From Devosia equisanguinis (GTDB lineage Bacteria > Pseudomonadota > Alphaproteobacteria > Rhizobiales > Devosiaceae), in the NCBI RefSeq assembly GCF_900631955.1, contig NZ_UZWD01000040.1, forward strand, positions 1-64,000: DNA of 64,000 bases, given 5' to 3'. This document shows positions 36,808-46,663 of this stretch, in pieces (within the stretch, counting starts at the first letter, position 1; every line of letters begins with the position of its first letter). A model generated the notes under the pieces. The model did not search any database. It was not told the origin of the DNA and saw only the letters and a list, made by a program, of their open reading frames with translations. The position numbers and the translations under genes were made by a program.

Positions 36808-39372
36808 CTAGACCGAGGCGCCATCCATGGGCTTTTTCTTCTTGTCGGTTTGGGCCTGCTCTTCCTCTTCAGATTTCTGCTTGAGGCCGAAATTGATGAG
36901 GATGGGACCGTTGATGATGACCGACGAATACATGCCGACCAGCGAACCGAAGGTCATGGCGATGGTGAAGCTGCGGAGCGCCTCGCCGCCGAAGAACACC
37001 AGCGGCAGCAGCGCCAGAAGCAGTGTGAACTGCGTCAAGGACGTACGCACGATCGTCTGGTTGATCGAAAGATCGATCAGATCAGGCAGTGGCATCTTGC
37101 GGTGTTTGCGCAGATTTTCACGAATACGGTCGGAGACCACCACGGTTTCGTTGAGCGAGATACCGACCAGCGTCAGCACCGCAGCGATGGAACTGAGGTT
37201 GAACTCCATTCCAGTCAACGAGAACAGGCCGATCGTCATGATCAAGTCGTGCGAGGTCGTCGTCACGGCGGCCAGCGCGAACTGCCACTCGAAGCGGAAC
37301 CAGATGTAGATGAGGATACAGACCAGCGCGATGATCACGGCGATGGTGCCGGTCCAGGCGAGTTCACCCGACACGGTACCGCTCACAGCCTCGACGCGGC
37401 GCACCTCGTAATTGTCCGAGGCCAAGGCTTGCTGCACCTGCTGCACCGCTGCCTGGTCAGCCGACTGGCCGCCCTCCTGCGCCTGCACGCGAACAAGAAC
37501 GTCTTGCGGCGTTCCAAAGCCCTGCACCTGGATTTCGCCCAGCGACAACCCGCTCAGCCGCTCGCGGACCTGGCCGACATCGGCCGGACCGCCAACATGC
37601 TGCACTTCGATGGCGGTGCCACCGACAAAGTCGATGCCCAGATTGAAGCCCTTGGTGAAGGCGGAGCCGAGGGAAACCAGCGTCATGATGATCGACAGCG
37701 CGATGACGACGCGCGAAATCTTCATGAACGGGATCTTGGTGCCGTCGGGAATGAAGCGGAAATGCTGGATCTTGAGCTTCTTGGGACGAACGCGCTTGTA
37801 CCAGAGGTTCACCTGGTAGGAGGTAACCGTGTAGGAGGTAAAGAGCGAGGTCAGGATGCCGAGGCCCAGTGTGACCGCAAAGCCCTGGATCGGGCCGGAG
37901 CCCATGAAATAGAGCACCACGGCGGCAACAAGCTGCGTCAGGTGCGAGTCGATGATGGTGCCCCAGGCACGCTCGAAACCGGCATTGATCGCCTGCAGCG
38001 GCGACTTTCCGGATGCCTGTTCCTCTCGCATGCGTTCGTAAATCAGCACGTTGGCGTCCACCGCCATGCCGATGGTCAGAACGATACCGGCAATACCCGG
38101 CAGGGTCAGCGTCGCCCCGAGGGTCGACAGCGCGGCGAAGATCAGGATGATGTTGAGGATCAGCGAGACATTGGCGAACACGCCCCAGACGCCATAGGCG
38201 GCGACCATGAAGGCGAGAACGAGCACCGCGGCGACGACACCGGCGGTGAAGCCGGCCTGGATGGAGTCGGCACCGAGGCTGGCATCGACCGTGCGTTCCT
38301 CGATCACGTCAAGGCTGGCCGGCAGTGCACCGGCACGCAACAGCACGGCAAGGTCATTGGCCGAGGCAGTGGTAAAGCTGCCGCTGATCTGGCCGGAACC
38401 ACCGGTAATCGGCTGCTGGATGACGGGCGCGGTGATGACGGTGTCGTCGAGGACGATGGCGAAGCGCTGACCGACATTTTTCGAGGTCAGCTCGCCGAAG
38501 GTGATGGCGCCACGCGTGTCGAACTTGAAGCTGACGACGGGAATGCCGCGCTGCTGGTCATAGGCCGGCTGCGCATCGACCAGGGATTCGCCGCCGATGG
38601 CGACATCTTCGTAAAGCAGTTCGCGGCCACCATCCTGGCTAGGCAGGATCATGGTGCCGACCGGCAGGCCCTGGGCCTCGGCCTGTGCGGCAGAGAGACC
38701 GGGATAGACCATATGGAAGGTCAGGCGCGCGGTCTGGGAAATGATGTTCTTGAGGCGCTCGCTGTCGCCAAAGCCCGGCACCTGCACCATGACGCGGGTA
38801 TCGCCCTGGCGCTGGATGGTGGGTTCGGTGGTGCCCAGTTCGTCGATGCGGGAACGGATGACTTCCATCGACTGCGCCACCAGCGAGCTCATGCGCTGGG
38901 TGATGCCTTCGGGCGTAAGGGTAACGGTCAGCTTGCCATCGGGCGTTTCACCGAAGCTCAGTTCGTCAACGCCGGTGCCGGCACCGAAGATGTTATTGCT
39001 CAGCGTGTTCTGGAGACCGCGAATGGCGGTCTCGGCCTGAGCCTTCTGGTTCGGATCGGTCAGCTCGATGGTGATGGTATTGCTGGCGACATCGGTGGTG
39101 ATGATGTTGCCGATGCCATTCTGCGTCGCCAGGACATTGCGCGCATCACGACGCACATCGCTCAGCCGCTGGGTAACGATCCCCTGCCGGTTGACTTCGA
39201 GCAGCAAGTGCGAACCGCCCTGCAAATCGAGACCGAGCACCAGACCCGGCTTGGGCAGCCAGCCAGGAAGGGCATCCTGAACCGATTTGGGCAGGAAGTT
39301 TGGAGCGGCAAGGAGAATACCCGCGATCGCGACAAACAGGATGATGAATACGCGGAACGGCGACTGATGCAT
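36808..39372 (-). CDS. secDF: SecDF fusion, protein translocase accessory membrane protein
   Basis: The 854-residue protein is SecD (about 1-540) joined to SecF (about 545-854), giving 12 predicted membrane helices with two large periplasmic loops. Marks include LDLQGGSHLLLEV and GIVLTIGMAVDANVLIYER in SecD. In SecF they are NLGIDFVGGT and LVGISLNETVVVSDRIRENLR, where most relatives read GYSLNDT. It uses proton motive force to pull exported proteins through SecYEG. yajC lies 61 bases upstream in the same direction. Confidence 0.96.
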   Translation of the reverse strand: MHQSPFRVFIILFVAIAGILLAAPNFLPKSVQDALPGWLPKPGLVLGLDLQGGSHLLLEVNRQGIVTQRLSDVRRDARNVLATQNGIGNIITTDVASNTITIELTDPNQKAQAETAIRGLQNTLSNNIFGAGTGVDELSFGETPDGKLTVTLTPEGITQRMSSLVAQSMEVIRSRIDELGTTEPTIQRQGDTRVMVQVPGFGDSERLKNIISQTARLTFHMVYPGLSAAQAEAQGLPVGTMILPSQDGGRELLYEDVAIGGESLVDAQPAYDQQRGIPVVSFKFDTRGAITFGELTSKNVGQRFAIVLDDTVITAPVIQQPITGGSGQISGSFTTASANDLAVLLRAGALPASLDVIEERTVDASLGADSIQAGFTAGVVAAVLVLAFMVAAYGVWGVFANVSLILNIILIFAALSTLGATLTLPGIAGIVLTIGMAVDANVLIYERMREEQASGKSPLQAINAGFERAWGTIIDSHLTQLVAAVVLYFMGSGPIQGFAVTLGLGILTSLFTSYTVTSYQVNLWYKRVRPKKLKIQHFRFIPDGTKIPFMKISRVVIALSIIMTLVSLGSAFTKGFNLGIDFVGGTAIEVQHVGGPADVGQVRERLSGLSLGEIQVQGFGTPQDVLVRVQAQEGGQSADQAAVQQVQQALASDNYEVRRVEAVSGTVSGELAWTGTIAVIIALVCILIYIWFRFEWQFALAAVTTTSHDLIMTIGLFSLTGMEFNLSSIAAVLTLVGISLNETVVVSDRIRENLRKHRKMPLPDLIDLSINQTIVRTSLTQFTLLLALLPLVFFGGEALRSFTIAMTFGSLVGMYSSVIINGPILINFGLKQKSEEEEQAQTDKKKKPMDGASV

Positions 39373-39433
39373 CGAAAAGGCGTCCTAAAAGGCAGAAAGC
39401 CGGAGCCCGGTATGGGCCCCGGCCGAAGCGGGA

Positions 39434-39781
39434 TCAAGCCGGCTTGTTATCGTTGACCGGCTCGGACTTGGAGCGCACATCGGCAATCATGCCGCGCACC
39501 ACCTTGACCTTGACGCCCTGGGAGACCTCGACTTCAAGATCTTCACCATCGACTGCCTTGGTCACCTTGCCGACGATGCCGCCGGTGGTCACCACGGTGT
39601 CGCCGCGACGGATGGCGCCGAGCATGGCCTGCTGTGCCTTGAGGCGCTTCTGCTGCGGACGGAAAATCAGCAGCCAGAAAATCAGCACGAGCAGCGCGAT
39701 CGGCATCAGCTGGATGAAAATATCCGCCATACCTCCCGGAGCTGCGGCACCATCCTGCGCAAAAGCGGGCGTTACAAACAT
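39434..39781 (-). CDS. yajC: YajC, preprotein translocase subunit
   Basis: The 115-residue protein has one N-terminal membrane helix (about 24-42, ending LLIFRPQQKR, the family mark). A small beta-rich cytoplasmic domain with GDTVVTTGGIVGKV follows. It associates with SecDF. It is divergent from the DUF815 ATPase gene. Confidence 0.96.
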   Translation of the reverse strand: MFVTPAFAQDGAAAPGGMADIFIQLMPIALLVLIFWLLIFRPQQKRLKAQQAMLGAIRRGDTVVTTGGIVGKVTKAVDGEDLEVEVSQGVKVKVVRGMIADVRSKSEPVNDNKPA

Positions 39782-39983
39782 CAGGCGGACTCCTTATCGG
39801 TTCTTCTTACATGTGGAGAATTGACGCGCCGGTGGGCATCGTCGTCAAAGCGCACTGGACGCAATTAGGGTCTCGTGCACTTGCACCCCGGCCAAAATCG
39901 CGCGGACTATACAGTTGGGCATTGCTGATTGCAAAGCCAATCGGGACAGCGAAAATGTCGCGCCAGACGGGAGAACGACACAG

Positions 39984-40850
39984 GTGAAGACCAAGGATTA
40001 CCTCGCCAGGATCGCCGATGCGCTTGAGGAAATCGCCGCTACATTGGCGTTGTCGGAACAAGAGAACGAGAGGTTTTCATTGGCGGAAGCCAATGCCTAT
40101 CACTGGCAAGGCGAAAGCGGCACCCTGCTTCCGGTCCCCAAAGTCAGCCGCGTGCCGCTCAACATGCTGCGCGGAATTGAGTCGGTGCGAGACATCCTGC
40201 TCAAGAATACCGAGCAGTTCGCGCGCGGCCATGGCGCCAACAACGCCTTGCTCTGGGGCGCCCGGGGCATGGGCAAGAGTTCGCTGGTCAAGGCCATCCA
40301 TGCCGACATCGAGCAGCGCGAGGGGTTCGAACGGCTGGTGCTGATCGAGATCGCCCGCGAGGACCTCGAGACGCTCCCCGCATTGATGCGCATCATCGCG
40401 GGACTGCCGGCGCGCTTCGTCATCTTCTGCGACGATCTCAGCTTCGATGCCGGCGAAACCAGCTACAAATCGCTCAAGACCATTCTCGATGGTGGGCTCG
40501 AAGGGCGGCCGGACAATGTGCTGTTCTACGCCACATCAAATCGGCGTCATCTGATGCCGCGCGACATGATCGAGAACGAGAAATCGACGGCGATCAATCC
40601 CGGCGAGGCGGTGGAGGAAAAGGTATCGCTCTCCGACCGTTTCGGGCTGTGGCTGGGTTTCCACAATTCGAGCCAGGACACCTATCTCGAGATGGTCTCC
40701 GGCTATGCCGACTTCTATGAGCTTGCCATCGACGCCGAAACGCTACGCGCCCGCGCCATCGAATGGGCGGCGACACGCGGCTCGCGCTCGGGTCGCGTGG
40801 CTATTCAGCTGGTGCGGACGCTGGCGGGCGAAGAGGGAAAAGTGGTCTAG
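39984..40850 (+). CDS. DUF815-family AAA+ ATPase
   Basis: The 288-residue product is an AAA-type P-loop ATPase: Walker A is GARGMGKSS, Walker B is FVIFCDDLSF, and FYATSNRRHLMPRDM is a family segment. Function is unknown although the family is widespread. GTG 39984 is chosen because GGGAGA lies nine bases upstream; a TTG at 39915 would add 23 unlikely residues. Location between nlpD and yajC, on the opposite strand, is common in rhizobia. Confidence 0.85.
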   Translation: MKTKDYLARIADALEEIAATLALSEQENERFSLAEANAYHWQGESGTLLPVPKVSRVPLNMLRGIESVRDILLKNTEQFARGHGANNALLWGARGMGKSSLVKAIHADIEQREGFERLVLIEIAREDLETLPALMRIIAGLPARFVIFCDDLSFDAGETSYKSLKTILDGGLEGRPDNVLFYATSNRRHLMPRDMIENEKSTAINPGEAVEEKVSLSDRFGLWLGFHNSSQDTYLEMVSGYADFYELAIDAETLRARAIEWAATRGSRSGRVAIQLVRTLAGEEGKVV

Positions 40851-40890
40851 GCGAGGGCAAATTAACGCGCTGCAAGAAGCCCCCACGCGG

Positions 40891-40985
40891 CCTCCCCCCT
40901 ATAGGAGGGGGAGGAGCAGAGGCGTTTCATTTAGAGTACAGCGCACTCGATCAGTCTCTCCCCCTTCTGCAGGGGGAGGTTAGGT
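40891..40985. repeat. C/G-rich palindromic repeats after the DUF815 gene
   Basis: Two hairpins, one CCTCCCCCC...GGAGGGGGAGG around TATA (40891-40914) and one CTCCCCCT-TCTGC-AGGGGGAG (40958-40978), are followed by GTTAGGTTGGGG. They resemble the elements at 29345-29500. Confidence 0.6.
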
Positions 40986-41014
40986 TGGGGTATTCTTTCG
41001 CACGCACCAAAAAC

Positions 41015-41047
41015 AAAAAAGGCCGGGGCACCACGCCCGGCCTTTTT
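41015..41047. terminator. Bidirectional intrinsic terminator between DUF815 and nlpD
   Basis: GGCCGGG (41021-41027) and CCCGGCC (41036-41042) form a stem flanked by AAAAAA and TTTTT, extending it and giving T-runs on both strands. It mainly serves nlpD, 20 bases beyond its stop. Confidence 0.88.
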
Positions 41048-41067
41048 GCATTCTGGAGGTCGTAAGG

Positions 41068-42360
41068 TCAGCTGGCGAGCAGCGGCATTGGGTCGACGGG
41101 AGTGGCGCCCTTGCGCAGTTCGAAGTGGAGCTGCGGCTTGGAGACCGAGCCGGTCATGCCGACCGTGCCGATAGCATCGCCGCGATTGACCACCGCGCCC
41201 TTGGCGACACTCATCGCCTTGAGGTGGGCATAGGCAGAGACATAGCCGTTCGGGTGGCGGATGAGGATGAGGTTGCCGTAACCCTCGACGCCCGAGCCGA
41301 CATAGATGACGGTGCCATTCTCAGCCGCCTTGACGGTCGACCCTTCCGGCACATCGATATTGATACCGGTGCCACGCGAGGCTGCAAAATCCACGATCAC
41401 ACGGCCGCTGGCGGGCCAGCGGAACTTGTCATTCCCCGACATGGCCGGTTCGGCAGCCGGCGTATTGGCAACCTGGGTCGGAGCAGCGGTGGGCTGCGGC
41501 GTCGCCACAGGCACCGTGGCCGGCGCCGGTGTCGCGGCGGTCTGCAGCGCGGAAGCGCCATTGTTCTGCGGCTTTGCCAGCGGCGTCGGCGCCGCAAGCG
41601 TGCCGGCGTTGGCAACCTGGGTGACAGGGGCGGCGGCCGGCTTGTCGGGCGTGCGGATCAGGTCCGAACGGCCCGGAATGATGATCTGCTGACCTACCAC
41701 GATCTTGTCGGGCGAACTCAGGCCATTGGCCTGCACAATGGACTGAGTGGTCACATCATATTTGCGGGCGATGGTGTAGAGCGACTCGCCACCGGCGATG
41801 GTGTGCGTGTAGCCGGCCGCCGTGGCGGCATTCGGCATCGCGGCCACCGGCACGCTGCTGTTGACCGGCAGGGACGAACTGGCGGCATTGGCGCCCAGCG
41901 CTGCAATCGCCGGGGCGGGGGCGGAGGGGGCAAAGGTCTGCTGTGCGGGCATGGCTTGGGTTCCCGAGGAGGACGGACTCAATACAGGAAGATCCTGGGA
42001 CTGGACGGAGGGCGTGGTCGCCCCCAGCGCGATCGGAGACGCGGCCCCAACGGGCTGCGCAAAGCCCGGCTGAGCCGGAGCCATTGTCTGCATGGGCGGA
42101 GAGTTCCAACCGCCGCCAACACTGGCGGGAGGCAGGAAGCGCTGCTCAGCGACCTGGGTGGAATTCTGTGCCCCCAGACTGGGCGGCATGGGCTGATTGA
42201 GCGTGGCCGGCGCCGACTGGCCCACCGAATTGGTGACCGTACTATCGCCGAAGGTGCGACTGCCCAGGCTGGTACAGCCCGAAAGTCCAACAGCAGCGAC
42301 GACAAGACCCGCCATCGCGACAGCATTTCTGGATGTCCTAAGGGACGCGCGAATACTCAT
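41068..42360 (-). CDS. nlpD: NlpD-like LysM/LytM lipoprotein with degenerate metal site
   Basis: The 430-residue protein has a lipoprotein signal with lipobox LSGC (C29) and a long Ala/Pro/Gln-rich linker. One LysM peptidoglycan-binding domain (184-229), a second low-complexity linker, and a LytM/M23 domain (312-430) follow. The first zinc pair HxxxD is replaced by G330...N334 and the HxH motif reads Q410-L-H412, although H379 in YAHL remains. Like NlpD/EnvC, it is therefore probably a non-catalytic activator of a cell-wall amidase at division sites (inference). surE lies upstream, 166 bases away. Confidence 0.85.
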   Translation of the reverse strand: MSIRASLRTSRNAVAMAGLVVAAVGLSGCTSLGSRTFGDSTVTNSVGQSAPATLNQPMPPSLGAQNSTQVAEQRFLPPASVGGGWNSPPMQTMAPAQPGFAQPVGAASPIALGATTPSVQSQDLPVLSPSSSGTQAMPAQQTFAPSAPAPAIAALGANAASSSLPVNSSVPVAAMPNAATAAGYTHTIAGGESLYTIARKYDVTTQSIVQANGLSSPDKIVVGQQIIIPGRSDLIRTPDKPAAAPVTQVANAGTLAAPTPLAKPQNNGASALQTAATPAPATVPVATPQPTAAPTQVANTPAAEPAMSGNDKFRWPASGRVIVDFAASRGTGINIDVPEGSTVKAAENGTVIYVGSGVEGYGNLILIRHPNGYVSAYAHLKAMSVAKGAVVNRGDAIGTVGMTGSVSKPQLHFELRKGATPVDPMPLLAS

Positions 42361-42526
42361 CGGCTTACTCGTACGCAGGTACTCAACAACTGATTGTGAG
42401 AGTAGGCCGGTAAGGTAAAGACGAGTTTAAAGCCGATGCGATTTGAGCAAATTCGCGAGGGGTAGATTCACCGGCAGGTAAGGTTAAAAATTCACCGGTC
42501 GCCGCCCTTCCCCATGCAAGGCCGCT

Positions 42527-43300
42527 TTACTGGCCCTTGAGAGCGATCGTGCCGAGGCGCGCCAAGGCGGCCTGGTGGGTTTGCTGCAAGGCAAAAGGTG
42601 TCACCGTGATGGCATTGCCGCGACGCAAGACTTCGAAATCGGCGGCCGGATCGAGCGGCATTGGGGTCTCGGGAATCGCCATGAAGAATTTTCCCGCATT
42701 GTCGCTGGGATAATGCCGGATCGGCGACCGCGAAAAGCGCTGATGCGCTACGGCGGCAAGGCCGGTGACCTCGGTCTCGGCGCAGAAGGGGAAATTGACG
42801 TTGAAGAACACGTCGTCCTCGAGCTTGGCCGCGAGAATGGCTTGCACCACCTCAGCCCCAAAGCGCCGCGCATTCGACCAGTTCGGCGTGTGGCTGACCT
42901 CGAAATCCATCGACTGGCTCATGGCGATGCCGATGGCCCCCTGCAACACGCCTTCGCGCGCGCCGGCCGCCGTTCCAGAGCAATTGACGATATCGCCCAG
43001 ATTCTGCCCGGCATTGACCCCGGAGAGCACGAGATCAGCGGGCCGGTCGCCCAGAACATGGGTCATGCCGGCAACAACGCAGTCGGCGGGAGAACCACCG
43101 ACCACGGCAAAGCGACGCGGCCCGCGCTCATCGAGCGACAATTCGCGCCCAAAAGTAAAGCGATGCCCTGCCCCGGACTGATTGCCGTCCGGAGCAACGA
43201 TCCACACATCGTCTGAGAGCGCCCGGGCGATCTCGAGCATGACGGCAAGACCGGGCGCATCCACGCCATCGTCATTGGTGAGGAGGATGCGCAGGGACAT
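42527..43300 (-). CDS. surE: 5'/3'-nucleotidase SurE
   Basis: The 257-residue metal-dependent phosphatase removes phosphate from nucleoside 5'- and 3'-monophosphates. The metal site LLTNDDGVDAPGL is at the N-terminus (T8-N9-D10-D11), with DGNQSGAG and LSGVNAGQNLGDIVNCSGTA further on. It starts one base after the serS stop, so the two are coupled. Confidence 0.95.
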   Translation of the reverse strand: MSLRILLTNDDGVDAPGLAVMLEIARALSDDVWIVAPDGNQSGAGHRFTFGRELSLDERGPRRFAVVGGSPADCVVAGMTHVLGDRPADLVLSGVNAGQNLGDIVNCSGTAAGAREGVLQGAIGIAMSQSMDFEVSHTPNWSNARRFGAEVVQAILAAKLEDDVFFNVNFPFCAETEVTGLAAVAHQRFSRSPIRHYPSDNAGKFFMAIPETPMPLDPAADFEVLRRGNAITVTPFALQQTHQAALARLGTIALKGQ

Positions 43301-43301
43301 G

Positions 43302-44630
43302 TCAGCGACCGCCGATGGAAGTCAGGCCACCCATATAGGGACGCAGCGCCTCGGGTATCACCACCGAGCCATCTTCCTGCTGGTAGTTTTCAAGCACTGC
43401 GATCAGGCAGCGGCCGACTGCGGTGCCGGAACCGTTGAGCGTGTGCACATAACGCGGCGCCTGCTTTTCGCCGGACGGGCGATAGCGTGCCTCCATGCGA
43501 CGAGCCTGGAAATCCCCACAAACCGAAACCGAGGAGATCTCGCGATAGGTGTCCTGCCCCGGCAGCCAGACCTCGATGTCATAGGTCTTGCGGGCGCCGA
43601 AGCCGAGATCCCCGGTGCACAGGGTCATGACGCGGTAATGCAGACCCAGCCGCTGCAACACGGTCTCGGCGGCCAGCAACATGCGCTCATGCTCGTTGAC
43701 CGCTTCCTCGGGCGTGGTGATGGCGACAAGCTCGACCTTGTTGAACTGATGCTGGCGCAGCATGCCGCGGGTGTCGCGCCCGGCAGAACCGGCCTCCGAA
43801 CGGAAGCACGGGGTCAGCGCGGTGAAGCGCAGCGGCAGTTCTTCTTCGGCGAGAATGGATTCGCGCACCAGATTGGTCATCGGCACTTCGGCAGTGGGGA
43901 TCAGCGCCAGCCGGCTGTCGCCATGCTCGGTAAAGAAGAAGTCGCCATCGAACTTGGGCAACTGGCCGGTGCCATACATGGCCTCGTCGCGCACCAGCAC
44001 CGGGGGCTGCACCTCGGTGAAGCCGAATTCGGTGGTGTGCAGGTCGAGCATGAACTGGCCAAGCGCGCGTTCCAGCCGGGCGATCTGACCCTTGAGCACC
44101 ACGAAACGGCTGCCCGAAAGCTTTGCGGCAGCCTCGAAGTCCATGTTCTTTTCGGCGACGCCGATATCGAAATGCTCCTTGGGCGCGAAGCTGAAGCTCG
44201 GCTTGGCCGGACGCTGCTGTGCAGCCGTCGCCGGCGAGCCATTGGGGCCGAAATATTCGACATTGCCGCTTTCGTCGTCGCCGACCGGCACATCCTCAAA
44301 GGCCATGTTGGGAATAGCCGAGAGCACATCGCGCAACTCTTTTTCGACAGCGCGTTCCTCGGCTTCGCCCGATGGAATGAATTCCTTGAGGCGCGCGACT
44401 TCGGCCATCAGCTCGGCGGCCTTGGCCTCATCCTTCTGCGCCTTGGCCTGCCCAACCTGCTTGGAGAGCGTGTTCCGCTTTTCCTGCGCCTCGTTCAGCC
44501 GCGAAATGATTTCCCGGCGACGATCATCGATAGCCAAGAGATCGGAGGACCGGACGGACACATTCTTGCGCCGCCCCATGGCAGCGTCGAAAGCATCGGC
44601 GTTAGCTCTGATCCACTTGATATCGAACAT
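43302..44630 (-). CDS. serS: Serine--tRNA ligase
   Basis: The 442-residue class II synthetase charges tRNA-Ser and tRNA-Sec. It has the N-terminal antiparallel coiled-coil arm (about 30-110, Lys/Glu/Ala-rich). Motif 2 is [22 protein letters not shown] and motif 3 [20 protein letters not shown]. Length and order are normal. It lies in the conserved tat-serS-surE block. Confidence 0.97.
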   Translation of the reverse strand: MFDIKWIRANADAFDAAMGRRKNVSVRSSDLLAIDDRRREIISRLNEAQEKRNTLSKQVGQAKAQKDEAKAAELMAEVARLKEFIPSGEAEERAVEKELRDVLSAIPNMAFEDVPVGDDESGNVEYFGPNGSPATAAQQRPAKPSFSFAPKEHFDIGVAEKNMDFEAAAKLSGSRFVVLKGQIARLERALGQFMLDLHTTEFGFTEVQPPVLVRDEAMYGTGQLPKFDGDFFFTEHGDSRLALIPTAEVPMTNLVRESILAEEELPLRFTALTPCFRSEAGSAGRDTRGMLRQHQFNKVELVAITTPEEAVNEHERMLLAAETVLQRLGLHYRVMTLCTGDLGFGARKTYDIEVWLPGQDTYREISSVSVCGDFQARRMEARYRPSGEKQAPRYVHTLNGSGTAVGRCLIAVLENYQQEDGSVVIPEALRPYMGGLTSIGGR

Positions 44631-44749
44631 TGTGTGTCACGGGCCCCTGCCCGCCTCTGGTTGGACGCAGGCTCTTCGGATAATGCCCGGGGCACGCCTG
44701 CCAGCGCCGCGAGCACATGGACTGTGCCCCGCCGCAGCGTGACACACTC

Positions 44750-45580
44750 TTATTCGGAAGATGTACCAGACGCAGCAGCTTCGGCGGCAAGCGCCTTTTC
44801 CCGCCGCCGCTGGACCCAGCGCACCGAAATAATGGACAGTTCGTAGAGGCCATACATCGGCAAGGCAAGGCCGATCTGGGAGATCGGGTCGGGCGGGGTG
44901 ATGAAGGCGGCGACAATCAAGATGCCGACAATAGCGTAGCGGCGGCCCTTCTTGAGCTGATCGACATTGACGAGATCGATCTGGGCCAGCAGGGTCAGCA
45001 CCACCGGCAACTGGAAACAGATGCCAAAGGCCAGGATCAGCGTCATGGCCAACCCGAGATATTCTGACACCTTGGCCAGAAGCTTGATCTCATCAGTCTG
45101 CATGCCGGCGAAGAAATTGAGCGCCATGGGCAGCACGACGAAATAGACCATCGCGGCGCCGAGCAGGAAGAAGATCGGGGTCGCGATCAGGTAAGGCACC
45201 AGGGCCTTGCGCTCATGCTTGTAAAGGCCGGGCGCAACGAAGCCGTAGATCTGCGTGGCGATATAGGGAAAGCCGAGGAAAATGGCGCCAAAGAAGGCCA
45301 GGTTCAGCTGGGTGAAGAAGAATTCCTGCGGAGCCGTGTAGATCAGCTCCATGTCGCCCGGATTCGCATAGATGGAACGATAGGGGTTGAGCAGGATATC
45401 AAAGATGTTTCCAGCCAGCAGGAAGCAGATCACCATCAGCACCACGATAGCGATGGCGCTGTTGATCAACCGCTTGCGCAGCTCGATCAAATGCTCGAGC
45501 AGCGGCGCTTCGCTGCCGGCCAGCTCGTCTTCCGAATCGATCTTGCTCTTGTCTTCAAGCTTGGGCGTGATGTCGGCCAT
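44750..45580 (-). CDS. tatC: TatC, twin-arginine translocase core subunit
   Basis: The 276-residue protein has six predicted membrane helices and the TatC marks APLLEHLIELRKRL near the N-terminus and FLGFPYIATQIYGFVAPGLY. It binds twin-arginine signal peptides of folded cargo. An Ala/Glu-rich hydrophilic tail follows the last helix. It starts two bases after tatB. Confidence 0.97.
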   Translation of the reverse strand: MADITPKLEDKSKIDSEDELAGSEAPLLEHLIELRKRLINSAIAIVVLMVICFLLAGNIFDILLNPYRSIYANPGDMELIYTAPQEFFFTQLNLAFFGAIFLGFPYIATQIYGFVAPGLYKHERKALVPYLIATPIFFLLGAAMVYFVVLPMALNFFAGMQTDEIKLLAKVSEYLGLAMTLILAFGICFQLPVVLTLLAQIDLVNVDQLKKGRRYAIVGILIVAAFITPPDPISQIGLALPMYGLYELSIISVRWVQRRREKALAAEAAASGTSSE

Positions 45581-45582
45581 GA

Positions 45583-46329
45583 TCAGCTCTTTTCGGCCGC
45601 GTCAGCGGGCTTCTTGCGCGGCGCGCGCGGCGTCTTGGCCGGAGTGGCGACAGTCTCGGCGGGCGGCACGTCAGCAGCAACAGCCTTCTTGCGTGGCGCA
45701 GCGCGCTTGGGTTCAGCCTTGACAGCAGCAGCAGGCTTTTCGGCTACTGACTTTGCCTCAACCAGCTTGGCCTCGGCGGTAACGGCCTTGGGCGCCGCTT
45801 TCCTCCGGGCGGGCTTGGGCGCATCGGCAGGCTTTGCCGGCTTCGGGCTGGCAGCCTTGGCGGTTGCAGTATCCTGGAAGGTCGGTGGCGTAGTGCGCGC
45901 GGCCTTTACCGGCTCGGCAGCAACCTTGGTCGGCTTGAAACCGGCTTCGGCGGCGATCTCGTCATTGGTCTTCTTGGCCGGCGGCATACCGGCCTTGTCG
46001 AGGATATCATCCACGACGCTTTCGACCTCGGGATCGGATTGTTTCAACACGCCGGTGGGCTTGGGGCCCTGCGGGGTCATGGCGTTGAACTCGCGCCGGA
46101 TCTCGTCGGCGGTTTTCTTCAGCGGATCGGTAATGGACGAGCGCAGATTGCGCACTTCATCGAGCCCTGTCGTGCGGTTGATCTCGCGCTGGAACTCATT
46201 GCCCATGCGCCGGATCTGCCCCATGACCTTGCCGATGCGTCCCATGACCACGGGCAGGTCCTTGGGGCCAATGAAGATCAGCGCGACGACGCCGATCACC
46301 AGCATCTCTGTCCAGCCTAGGCCGAGCAT
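45583..46329 (-). CDS. tatB: TatB, twin-arginine translocase subunit
   Basis: The 248-residue protein has the single N-terminal helix and amphipathic helix of TatB (LGWTEMLVIGVVALIFIGPKDLP). From about residue 120 there is a long Ala/Pro/Lys-rich disordered tail. TatB forms the receptor with TatC. The tail is longer than in enterobacterial TatB (about 170 residues). Confidence 0.94.
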   Translation of the reverse strand: MLGLGWTEMLVIGVVALIFIGPKDLPVVMGRIGKVMGQIRRMGNEFQREINRTTGLDEVRNLRSSITDPLKKTADEIRREFNAMTPQGPKPTGVLKQSDPEVESVVDDILDKAGMPPAKKTNDEIAAEAGFKPTKVAAEPVKAARTTPPTFQDTATAKAASPKPAKPADAPKPARRKAAPKAVTAEAKLVEAKSVAEKPAAAVKAEPKRAAPRKKAVAADVPPAETVATPAKTPRAPRKKPADAAEKS

Positions 46330-46390
46330 CGCAGTGGTCTCCGATGGGCGACGAACCGCCCGTTAGTTCAGGTTACGAAGAAGGGCGCGC

Positions 46391-46603
46391 TCAGGCGTCC
46401 TTGCTCTTGTCCACTTCGCGCGCGTCGATATCGGCAGTGGTGGTGACCCGCTCGGCCGGCTTGTCGTCGTCGCGCATGCCCTTCTGGAAGGCTTTGATGC
46501 CAGACGCCACTTCACCCATCATGCCGGAAATCTTGCCCCGGCCGAAAAGCAGAATGACTACGACTGCAACGACGAGGATGCCCCAAATCGATGGCGCGTG
46601 CAT
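46391..46603 (-). CDS. tatA: TatA, twin-arginine translocase pore subunit
   Basis: The 70-residue protein has one membrane helix (about 6-22), the FGRGKI hinge and an amphipathic helix ([16 protein letters not shown]), then an acidic tail. It oligomerises to form the transport path. It heads the tatABC run, 61 bases before tatB. Confidence 0.96.
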   Translation of the reverse strand: MHAPSIWGILVVAVVVILLFGRGKISGMMGEVASGIKAFQKGMRDDDKPAERVTTTADIDAREVDKSKDA

Positions 46604-46663
46604 GGTGATCTCCCTGAAACTCTTGGTACGCGTTACACGCGATAGATAGACCGAGAAATAGGT

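Noticed and set aside
36850..39456. 868-codon plus-strand frame opposite secDF
   Set aside because: Antisense shadow of secDF; composition rich in His, Asp, Gln and Arg with no hydrophobic or domain pattern.
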